From Sporosarcina sp. ACRSM (GTDB taxonomy: Bacteria > Bacillota > Bacilli > Bacillales_A > Planococcaceae): a stretch of DNA of 64,000 nt. Positions 29,076-36,494 of the stretch are shown here, in pieces; the first letter of the stretch is position 1, and each line of letters starts with the position of its first letter. The translations under genes and the position numbers were made by a program. The notes under the pieces were generated by a model. It ran no database searches and was not told where the DNA came from. It saw nothing but the letters and a program-made list of their open reading frames with translations. The stretch spans positions 558,001 through 622,000 of the forward strand of contig NZ_JAKRNU010000001.1 in the NCBI RefSeq assembly GCF_022346545.1. Reading direction: 5' to 3'.

Positions 29076-30530
29076 ATGCAGGAAATCACTGCGATCGACA
29101 AGCTGGATATCATGCAGTCATCTATGTCATTCGTACTTCCATTCGGCTATGACCGCAAAAGAAAGAATGACATCATTGAAACACTATTAGAAAATGATTT
29201 TACCTATTTTAAAATCGATCAACCATCCGATACTCACCATTATTACGGGATGGATATCACTGTTGAAGGAAAGGAACTTGAACAGTATTTCCTGCCATAC
29301 GTTGGGCAAAAGCTATTTCCGGATACCCCTACCCAACAGGGATTCCATCGCTTCAGCATTTCCATCATGAAACCTTTCCGCCTCCAAATTAGAAAGTCTC
29401 TGTTGCCGTTCACCATTCAAAGCGTCGACATTACATTAGCTCCTTTCGGCATCGCATTCATGACGATTCGGGTGGAATTGGATGGGCACGTGCATGAGCT
29501 GACGGATGTGCTCGATTTCATGCATCATTTCCGGACGGTCGAGCCCATTCTCAAAGAGGAGAAAGGGGCAACGGTCCATTTCCCCGATAGTGGAGAGCAA
29601 TTATCGGTGCACGATCTGCTATTTGACGTTTTATGTCCTTTTCTAAAGCGTTATTTTAGAGAGGAGGAGCATCTGAACGGTTATTTCGGTTCCCTCCCCT
29701 ATTTTGAAGATGAAAGAATGTATGCATCTGCTTACCTTATCAGCCGTGAAGGAGCATTGATTACAGACAACCATTTGTACCGTATGGGTGCATTGGATGG
29801 TCGATCCCCGGACGGCGAGGCATTCGTGTCTGCACATAATCCGGCTTACATCCGACGGGTACTAGACCACACCCTACATGACAGATGGGCTCCGTATACA
29901 TATACTGTCATCACCGAGCATGCCTACATCACCGTTACAAACCGCCCACCCGATGAGATGGACAGGGAATTGTCCCAATTCATGGGCACACATTATTATA
30001 ATTTTCTACTTCATTATTTCTATAAGATCATGTTATTGCGCCTTGCATTTGAATACAGTCAACTCAATTGGAAGCAGGACAATGAATATGTCAAATCGCT
30101 TATCAAACTCATTACCCTTTTCTCCTCTTGGTATTATTTCCAAGAGGTCAGTACCCGCTCAGAAGGGAAAGAGTTATCGATAATGTTCCGTCAATCATTT
30201 TCAATCGATCAACTTTTCGATGATGTAAATAACACGTTGCACGAACTATATAAAAATCAGGAAAGTATCAACTCTGATCGGATGAATATGCTTTTGTTCG
30301 CTCTAACTGTCTTTACAGTCATTTCAGGCATATACGGCATGAACCTCGTCATCAAAGACTGGGAATCTTCAGCCGGCTGGAAAGCATTACAACAATATAA
30401 TTTTTACGAATGGATCGCCCTCGTAACGGCCCTCAGTGGAATTGGTCTTTCCATCTATCTAATCGGGTCCACGATCGGAAAAATCGTTATCAAAAAACTG
30501 CGTAACCGAAAGGCTGAATCACGATTATGA
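29076..30530 (+). CDS. CorA-like two-helix membrane protein with YGMN motif
   Basis: 484 residues. The first 400 are soluble and match no domain I recognise. The C-terminus has two membrane helices (about 411-430 and 452-475) with YGMN between them and a basic tail (KKLRNRK). This is the layout of CorA magnesium channels, whose GMN loop is the ion filter. The segment before the first helix is helical and acidic, like the CorA stalk. The role is probably divalent cation transport or sensing, inferred only from this end. ATG 29076 follows CCGGAGG; an in-frame start at 29043 lacks a ribosome site. Confidence 0.65.
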   Translation: MQEITAIDKLDIMQSSMSFVLPFGYDRKRKNDIIETLLENDFTYFKIDQPSDTHHYYGMDITVEGKELEQYFLPYVGQKLFPDTPTQQGFHRFSISIMKPFRLQIRKSLLPFTIQSVDITLAPFGIAFMTIRVELDGHVHELTDVLDFMHHFRTVEPILKEEKGATVHFPDSGEQLSVHDLLFDVLCPFLKRYFREEEHLNGYFGSLPYFEDERMYASAYLISREGALITDNHLYRMGALDGRSPDGEAFVSAHNPAYIRRVLDHTLHDRWAPYTYTVITEHAYITVTNRPPDEMDRELSQFMGTHYYNFLLHYFYKIMLLRLAFEYSQLNWKQDNEYVKSLIKLITLFSSWYYFQEVSTRSEGKELSIMFRQSFSIDQLFDDVNNTLHELYKNQESINSDRMNMLLFALTVFTVISGIYGMNLVIKDWESSAGWKALQQYNFYEWIALVTALSGIGLSIYLIGSTIGKIVIKKLRNRKAESRL

Positions 30531-30533
30531 CAG

Positions 30534-30578
30534 AGACCGGATCGACCTCTTCCTTCCAGAGAGGTTATCCGGTTTTCT
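30534..30578 (+). terminator. Terminator after the CorA-like gene
   Basis: GACCGGAT ... ATCCGGTT has an inner CCTCT/AGAGG stem and is followed by TTTTCTTG, 3 bp past the stop codon. Confidence 0.82.
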
Positions 30579-30609
30579 TGCTTCCATTAAGGTCATGTCA
30601 AATTCTATC

Positions 30610-30657
30610 GAAAACCTGAAAGTTTTCTCTTGATTTCCAAACCATTTTCTTTATAAT
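30610..30657 (+). promoter_or_regulatory. Promoter and inverted repeat ahead of the polyamine operon
   Basis: -35 TTGATT (30630-30635), a 16-bp spacer, and -10 TATAAT (30652-30657). Immediately upstream is the perfect inverted repeat GAAAAC-ctgaaa-GTTTTC (30610-30627). This is a plausible operator for the XRE-cupin regulator encoded first in the unit. Confidence 0.6.
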
Positions 30658-30730
30658 AAAGAGGGTTTTCAGTAAACTCCAAGTATATTATGAATAAACC
30701 TAGGCATCATTACGTAAAGGTGGAGTGTCC

Positions 30731-31273
30731 ATGGAAATTGGGCGTAAAATTAAAAGTCTGCGGTTAAAAAAAGGGCTTACCCAGGAAGAGCTTGGCGAAC
30801 GGACCGATTTAACGAAGGGACATATTTCCCAATTGGAACGCGATCTCAACTCCCCTTCCATTGAAACATTATTCGCCATATTAGAAGTGCTAGGCACTAC
30901 GCCGAAGGAATTTTTCGATGAACCGAAAAAAAATATGAAAGTCGTTTATTCTCCGGACGATCAGACCATTTACACAAACGAAGAGATGAAATACAGCATC
31001 CGATGGCTCGTTCCTCGCTCGAACGAAAATGAGATGGAACCTGTTTATATCTGCTTTCACGAAAAAGGAGAATTCAAGAAATTTGACCCTTCCCTATCGG
31101 AAACGTTCATCTTCGTTTTGAAAGGAAAAGTGGCCATCGAAATCGGCGAGACGACTTACATCGCTTCTAAAGGGGATGCCGCCTATTATGATGCATCCGA
31201 ACATCACCGTCTATCGAATGCACATAAAGGAAAAACTGAAATACTACTCGTTGCGACGGAATCTTATTTATAA
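30731..31273 (+). CDS. XRE-cupin regulator, PuuR-like
   Basis: 180 residues. An N-terminal helix-turn-helix (about 6-60, with [20 protein letters not shown]) is followed by a C-terminal cupin_2 barrel (about 105-175). This architecture is shared by PuuR-type regulators that sense polyamines or related ligands. The gene is 25 bp upstream of potABCD in the same direction, so it probably controls spermidine/putrescine uptake. ATG 30731 is chosen; GTG 30725 lies in the ribosome site GGTGGAG. Confidence 0.88.
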   Translation: MEIGRKIKSLRLKKGLTQEELGERTDLTKGHISQLERDLNSPSIETLFAILEVLGTTPKEFFDEPKKNMKVVYSPDDQTIYTNEEMKYSIRWLVPRSNENEMEPVYICFHEKGEFKKFDPSLSETFIFVLKGKVAIEIGETTYIASKGDAAYYDASEHHRLSNAHKGKTEILLVATESYL

Positions 31274-31298
31274 AGAAAAGTACAGAAGGGGGTTCATC

Positions 31299-32402
31299 AT
31301 GACCACACAGCCAATTATCCGATTTGAAAATGTCACGAAAAAGTATAGTGAAGATTCGACCGTCCTGAACGGCGTTTCTTTTGAAATGGAAAGAGGGAAG
31401 TTTTACACTTTGCTCGGTCCTTCCGGTTGTGGAAAAACGACAATCCTTCGCCTTATTGCAGGCTTTACGGAAGCAACAGATGGAGATATCTTCTTTAACG
31501 GCAAAAAAATAAACGATGTCCCGGCAAATGAACGGCAGGTGAATACGGTGTTCCAAGACTATGCTTTATTTCCCCATCTGAATGTATTTGAAAATATCGC
31601 ATTCGGTCTGCGTATTAAGAAAGTGAAGCAAGCCGAAGTGCAACGCCGGGTGCTTGAAGCATTGAAATTCGTCAACTTGGAAGGCTATGAAAACCGGGAG
31701 ATTTCCGAAATGTCCGGTGGTCAACGTCAACGTGTAGCGATTGCACGTGCTATCGTCAACGACCCGGAAGTGATTTTGCTCGATGAGCCCCTGTCGGCCT
31801 TGGACTTGAAACTGCGTTCCGAAATGCAATACGAACTCCGGGAATTGCAACAACGACTTGGCAAAACATTTGTGTTTGTCACGCATGATCAAGAAGAGGC
31901 GCTCGCCATGTCCGATGAGATCTTCGTCATCAACAAAGGTGAAATCCAACAATCCGGTACACCGATCGATATTTACGATGAGCCGATCAACCGTTTTGTC
32001 GCTGATTTTATCGGCGAATCGAATATTGTACCGGGCATCATGATCGAGGATTATGTCGTCCAGTTTACAGGGAAGACGTTTGACTGTGTGGACCGGGGCT
32101 TGAATCCGAATGAAAAAGTTGATATTGTCATCCGCCCAGAAGACTTGGAATTGACAACCGTCGAAAAAGGTAAACTGCATGTAACCGTGGACACACAATT
32201 ATTCCGTGGCGTTCACTATGAATTATCCACTTATGATCCAGAGGGCAACGAATGGCTCGTCCATTCGACCAAAAAGGCGGAAGTGGGTGTCACCGTCGGA
32301 TTGGACTTCGATCCGGAGGCAATTCATGTCATGCGTTTGAACGAAACGGAAGAAGAATTTGATGCAAGACTAGAGGCATATGGGGTAGCAGAAGATGAAT
32401 AA
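31299..32402 (+). CDS. potA: Spermidine/putrescine ABC transporter ATPase
   Basis: 367 residues. Walker A is GPSGCGKTT, the signature is [14 protein letters not shown], and Walker B is [14 protein letters not shown]-terminal TOBE regulatory domain begins at about 290. It energises polyamine import with PotB, PotC and PotD. The true start is ATG 31299, 8-9 bp after GAAGGGGG; the open frame extends upstream into the regulator gene but has no ribosome site. Its end overlaps the potB start by 8 bp. Confidence 0.95.
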   Translation: MTTQPIIRFENVTKKYSEDSTVLNGVSFEMERGKFYTLLGPSGCGKTTILRLIAGFTEATDGDIFFNGKKINDVPANERQVNTVFQDYALFPHLNVFENIAFGLRIKKVKQAEVQRRVLEALKFVNLEGYENREISEMSGGQRQRVAIARAIVNDPEVILLDEPLSALDLKLRSEMQYELRELQQRLGKTFVFVTHDQEEALAMSDEIFVINKGEIQQSGTPIDIYDEPINRFVADFIGESNIVPGIMIEDYVVQFTGKTFDCVDRGLNPNEKVDIVIRPEDLELTTVEKGKLHVTVDTQLFRGVHYELSTYDPEGNEWLVHSTKKAEVGVTVGLDFDPEAIHVMRLNETEEEFDARLEAYGVAEDE

Positions 32403-33219
32403 GAGACTGTTACGCCCTTTATATACGGTTCCTTACACGGCTTGGATCATCCTATTTGTCGTTGCGCCGATCGCCCTCATTTTGTATTATTCCTTTTTCG
32501 ATTTGACTGGGCATTTCACATTCGATAATTATAAAAACTTTTTCACATCCGTCTATTTGAAACTGACAATCAGTTCATTTTGGTATGCATTTCTCATAAC
32601 ACTCTTTTCGTTGCTGTTTGCATACCCGACCGCTTATTTCTTAACGAAGACGAAACATAAGCAACTTTGGCTGTTGCTCATTATCATCCCATCTTGGATC
32701 AATCTATTATTGAAAACGTATGCGTTTATTGGCTTATTCGGTCTGTACGGTCCGGTGAATGCATTTCTGGAAGTGATGGGGATCGGCCAGCAACAACTGC
32801 TGTTCACTGATTTCAGTTTCGTATTCGTCTCGGTTTATATTTTCATTCCGTTTATGATTTTGCCGATTTTCAATGCGCTCGATAAATTGAACCCAACATT
32901 GATCGACGCTTCACGTGATCTCGGTGCGAATGCTTGGACAACATTCAGACGTGTCGTCTGGCCGTTGACTTTGCATGGGGTGAAATCAGGTATTCAAGTT
33001 GTCTTCATCCCTGCCCTTTCGCTGTTCATGATTACGCGGCTCATTGCGGGAAATAAAGTAATTACGCTTGGGACGGCGATTGAACAACAGTTCCTTGTGA
33101 CACAAAACTGGGGCATGGGATCCACCATTGCCGTATTCCTGATTTTGTTCATGTTCATCATCATGCTGATTACAAGTGGTAGTGAGAGGGGGACGACGAC
33201 CAATGGGAAAATTAAGTAA
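32395..33219 (+). CDS. potB: Spermidine/putrescine ABC transporter permease PotB
   Basis: 274 residues with six membrane helices. The EAA loop is present as [24 protein letters not shown] (about 172-195). It forms half of the inner-membrane channel with PotC. It overlaps potA by 8 bp and potC by 17 bp, so translation is coupled through the operon. Length and topology are normal. Confidence 0.93.
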   Translation: MNKRLLRPLYTVPYTAWIILFVVAPIALILYYSFFDLTGHFTFDNYKNFFTSVYLKLTISSFWYAFLITLFSLLFAYPTAYFLTKTKHKQLWLLLIIIPSWINLLLKTYAFIGLFGLYGPVNAFLEVMGIGQQQLLFTDFSFVFVSVYIFIPFMILPIFNALDKLNPTLIDASRDLGANAWTTFRRVVWPLTLHGVKSGIQVVFIPALSLFMITRLIAGNKVITLGTAIEQQFLVTQNWGMGSTIAVFLILFMFIIMLITSGSERGTTTNGKIK

Positions 33220-34003
33220 ACTCCCGAAACTGTACTTAGCAGTCGTCTTCATCATTTTATATGCACCGATTTTCTACCTGATCTTTTACTCATTCAATTC
33301 AGGCGGTGGCATGTCGAATTTCGAATCGTTCACACTTGAACATTATGCGGCCGTATTTGATGATACGCGCCTTATCATCATTTTGATCAATACGATTGTC
33401 GTTGCATTATTGTCTGCGCTGCTGTCGACTGCGATCGGTGTATTGGGTGCCATCGCTATCATGTACATGCGCAATAAAGCGATGCGTAGCGCCGTCTTAT
33501 CTTTGAACAATATTCTGATTGTCAGTCCGGATGTCATTATCGGGGCGTCATTCCTCATTTTATTCACAATGGTCGGCATCAAGCTCGGATTCGCTTCCGT
33601 ACTCATTTCCCATATTGCGTTCAGCATCCCGATTGTTGTCATCATGGTATTGCCGAAGCTACAGGAGATGAGTCCGTCACTGATCGATGCTGCGCTGGAT
33701 TTAGGCGCTACGAAAAAGGACATCTTGAGACGTGTCATCATCCCCTTTATCAAACCGGGGATCTTCGCAGGATTTTTCCTGGCGTTGACGTATTCCCTCG
33801 ATGATTTTGCGGTCACTTTCTTCGTGACAGGAAATGGTTTCTCAACGCTGTCCGTTGAAATTTACTCCATGGCCCGCGCAGGGATCACTTTGACCATCAA
33901 TGCCTTATCCGGCTTGATTTTCATCGTAACCGTCATCTTGGTCGTCGGCTACTATGCGATTAGTCGAAAAGCAAAATCACCGCTTTCGGGGGTGAGAAGA
34001 TGA
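33203..34003 (+). CDS. potC: Spermidine/putrescine ABC transporter permease PotC
   Basis: 266 residues, six membrane helices, with the EAA loop LIDAALDLGATKKDILRRVIIP (about 160-181). It partners PotB. I chose ATG 33203 ([11 protein letters not shown]), preceded by GAGGGGG at a rather long distance. The in-frame upstream start at 33176 would lie deep in potB. The stop overlaps the potD start as ATGA. Confidence 0.93.
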   Translation: MGKLSKLPKLYLAVVFIILYAPIFYLIFYSFNSGGGMSNFESFTLEHYAAVFDDTRLIIILINTIVVALLSALLSTAIGVLGAIAIMYMRNKAMRSAVLSLNNILIVSPDVIIGASFLILFTMVGIKLGFASVLISHIAFSIPIVVIMVLPKLQEMSPSLIDAALDLGATKKDILRRVIIPFIKPGIFAGFFLALTYSLDDFAVTFFVTGNGFSTLSVEIYSMARAGITLTINALSGLIFIVTVILVVGYYAISRKAKSPLSGVRR

Positions 34004-35073
34004 AAGAAATTGTACGTGGAGCAGCTGTAATCATTCTCGTATCCGCCATCTTATTGTTTGTGAATGCGAAGTTGAACGAAGGCGGTGGCAGTGGTGGTAA
34101 AAACACCATCACGGTCTATAACTGGGGTGAATACATCGACCCGGATTTGCTCAAACAATTTGAACAGGAAACAGGCATTAAAGTCATTTATGAAACATTC
34201 GATTCCAATGAAGGAATGATGGGGAAAATTGAACAAGGCGGCACATCCTATGATATTTCGATGCCTTCCGAATATATGGTCGAGATGATGACGGAAAAAG
34301 ATCTGCTTTTACCGTTGGATTATAGTAAAATTCCAAACGTTAAAAATATCGATCCCTATTTCCTCGATTTGCCTTTCGATCCCGGCAATGAATATTCCCT
34401 CCCCTATTTCTGGGGAACGGTCGGTATCGCGTTCAATCCGACGTTGCTGGACGGTCAAACTTTTGAAAGCTGGGATAAATTATGGGATCCTTCACTCACC
34501 CAACAAGTCGTTCTGGTCGATAGTGCGCGTGAAACGATCGGAATGGGGCTGAACTCGCTCGGCTATTCATTGAACTCCACCAATCTGGATGAATTGCGTC
34601 AAGCGACGGATAAGTTGAAAAAATTGAGTCCTAATGTCAAAGCGGTCATCGGGGATGAAGTGACGCAACTGATGGTCAATGGCGAAGCGGCCATCTCGCT
34701 CACATGGTCCGGTCAAGCGGCCGATATGATGTATGAAAACGAGGACATCGATTATATCGTTCCAGAGGAAGGTTCGAATCTATGGTTCGATAATATGGTC
34801 ATTCCGCGGACCGCTTCGAATATCGAAGGGGCACATGCCTTTATCAACTTCATGCTGGACGCTGAAGTAGCGGCGCAAAATGCCGATTATGTAGGCTATT
34901 CCACACCAAACATGGCCGCTCTTGAATTCATGGACCCCGAAGTGATTGAAGATGAGCGTTTCTATCCGGATGAAGAAACAAGAAGCCATCTCGAAGTGTA
35001 TCGCAATTTGGGACTTGAAATGCTCGGCCATTACAATGAATTATTCCTGGAATTCAAAATGGATATGAAATAA
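34000..35073 (+). CDS. potD: Spermidine/putrescine-binding protein PotD
   Basis: 357 residues. An N-terminal hydrophobic helix (about 5-22) is followed by a Gly-rich linker and the SBP_bac type fold beginning TVYNWGEYIDPDLL. Polyamine-site residues typical of PotD appear in WGEYID and YFWGTVGIAFNP. There is no lipobox cysteine after the signal helix, unlike most Gram-positive binding proteins. It may stay attached by an uncleaved signal anchor. It is the last gene of potABCD and is followed by a terminator. Confidence 0.93.
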   Translation: MKEIVRGAAVIILVSAILLFVNAKLNEGGGSGGKNTITVYNWGEYIDPDLLKQFEQETGIKVIYETFDSNEGMMGKIEQGGTSYDISMPSEYMVEMMTEKDLLLPLDYSKIPNVKNIDPYFLDLPFDPGNEYSLPYFWGTVGIAFNPTLLDGQTFESWDKLWDPSLTQQVVLVDSARETIGMGLNSLGYSLNSTNLDELRQATDKLKKLSPNVKAVIGDEVTQLMVNGEAAISLTWSGQAADMMYENEDIDYIVPEEGSNLWFDNMVIPRTASNIEGAHAFINFMLDAEVAAQNADYVGYSTPNMAALEFMDPEVIEDERFYPDEETRSHLEVYRNLGLEMLGHYNELFLEFKMDMK

Positions 35074-35078
35074 GAAAA

Positions 35079-35112
35079 GCAAAAGGTGCCCGCCTAGACA
35101 GGCACTTTTTGC
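35079..35112 (+). terminator. Terminator of the pot operon
   Basis: GCAAAAGGTGCC ... GGCACTTTTTGC forms a stem with a U tract in its right arm, 5 bp past the potD stop. Confidence 0.82.
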
Positions 35113-35135
35113 TAGACCATAAGAAAAAAATGTCG

Positions 35136-35188
35136 GTGCCAGTTACTGTTGCAATTCATTCTCTTCGAATTGTAGCAGCAGCTGGCAC
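35136..35188. repeat. Long imperfect hairpin upstream of the MFS gene
   Basis: GTGCCAG ... CTGGCAC forms the base, with CTG/CAG, GC/GC and CAATTC/GAATTG pairing inside around an 8-9 nt loop. There is no T run, so it is not a normal terminator. It lies between potD and the MFS gene. It may be a dispersed palindrome or a 5'-leader structure. Confidence 0.5.
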
Positions 35189-35264
35189 TGCTTTGATGTA
35201 TTTGCATGAAGAATATGGTATTATACGTTAACAGCACAATTCAATTAGGAAAGTAGGCGTTTCG

Positions 35265-36464
35265 ATGGCGATCAAATCAACGAATTTCGCTCTATATTTA
35301 CTGATGTTCAATATGTTTATCGCCATGGCTGGCATCGGACTGATCATCCCTATTATGCCGGAATACTTGGGCACTTTCGGCGTCGCAGGACAAGCACTCG
35401 GCTTTCTCATTGCGATTTTTTCTTTCGCCCAATTCATCTTTTCCCCATTAGCCGGTAATCTATCGGATCATCATGGACGAAAAATCATCATTATTATCGG
35501 ACTGATCATTTTCGGGCTCTCCCAGCTGGCATTCAGCCTTTCCACGGAACTATGGATGCTATATGTTGCCCGCTTTTTCTCCGGTTTCGGTTCCGCTTTC
35601 ATCGTACCGCCAATGATGGCTTTCGTCGCCGATGTGACATCATATGAAAATCGCGGCAGGGGGATGGGTTTACTCGGGGCTTCCATGTCCCTTGGATTTA
35701 TGATCGGTCCTGGGATTGGCGGTTTTCTATCCAAGATCAGTTTGCATTTCCCTTTCTATTTTGCAACAGGAGCAGCCCTTATTGCAGCACTGCTATCGCT
35801 CTTTTTCCTACCGAATCCTAAACCTGTCATTTCAGAAGAACAAGCAAAACGAAAAAGTGAAAACTTGTTCCAACAGTTAAAACGATCCACAAAGACACCG
35901 TACTTCATCGTGCTCATTGTCATGTTCGTCTTTTCATTCGGATTAGCAAACTTTCAATCTACGTTTTCGCTTTTCGTTGACCATAAATTCGGCTACACAC
36001 CTTCACAAATTGCGGTACTTATTACAGTAGGTGGCTTTGTTGGTGTCATTGTCCAAACATTCGTCATCACCCCCCTTTTTAAAAAGTATGGGGAAATGCG
36101 TGTCATCCTTGTCAATCTGGTCATCGCGGCCTTTTCCTTAATGAGTATTGCTTTCGTCAATCTGTTTTGGACGATCTTATTGACCGCAACCATCTTTACC
36201 ACTGCCACAACTTTGCTTCGCCCTGCGGTCAATACACTGATTTCTAAGCTTGCAGGCAAAGAGCAAGGCTATGCAGCTGGTATGATGAATGCCTATATGA
36301 GTTTAGGGAATATGATCGGTCCCGCAATAGCCGGAAGCATCTTCGATATCAATATTGTCTACCCTTATATTCTGGGCATGCTCATTTTACTAGGCTGTTT
36401 CGGCATCGCAGCATTCTGGGCGAAAAAGAATCAACCCTTACTTGCCACAACGAGGACAAAATAA
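35265..36464 (+). CDS. MFS multidrug-type exporter (12 helices)
   Basis: 399 residues with 12 predicted membrane helices. The MFS motif A is GNLSDHHGRK (about 65-74) and motif C-like GMGLLGASMSLGFMIGPGIGG (quoted from 20-residue region 131-150) marks drug-proton antiporters. The overall form is like TetA/NorA/YkuC exporters; the substrate cannot be told. It has an AGGAAAGTAGG-type ribosome site. Transcription ends at the hairpin 36463-36494, shared with the convergent VWA gene. Confidence 0.85.
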   Translation: MAIKSTNFALYLLMFNMFIAMAGIGLIIPIMPEYLGTFGVAGQALGFLIAIFSFAQFIFSPLAGNLSDHHGRKIIIIIGLIIFGLSQLAFSLSTELWMLYVARFFSGFGSAFIVPPMMAFVADVTSYENRGRGMGLLGASMSLGFMIGPGIGGFLSKISLHFPFYFATGAALIAALLSLFFLPNPKPVISEEQAKRKSENLFQQLKRSTKTPYFIVLIVMFVFSFGLANFQSTFSLFVDHKFGYTPSQIAVLITVGGFVGVIVQTFVITPLFKKYGEMRVILVNLVIAAFSLMSIAFVNLFWTILLTATIFTTATTLLRPAVNTLISKLAGKEQGYAAGMMNAYMSLGNMIGPAIAGSIFDINIVYPYILGMLILLGCFGIAAFWAKKNQPLLATTRTK

Positions 36465-36494
36465 AATCAATTACGCCGAGGCGTAATTGATTTT
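36463..36494. terminator. Bidirectional hairpin resembling the family A end stem
   Basis: AAAATCAATTACGCC ... GGCGTAATTGATTTT is a 15-bp perfect stem with a 2-nt spacer. It sits between the convergent MFS and VWA genes and should terminate both. The core AATTACGCC/GGCGTAATT is the terminal stem of the family A repeats with a compensated base pair, so it may be a solo remnant. Confidence 0.75.

Noticed and set aside
31566..32198. 210-codon minus-strand open frame inside potA
   Set aside because: Antisense to the Walker and signature motifs of potA; shadow frame.
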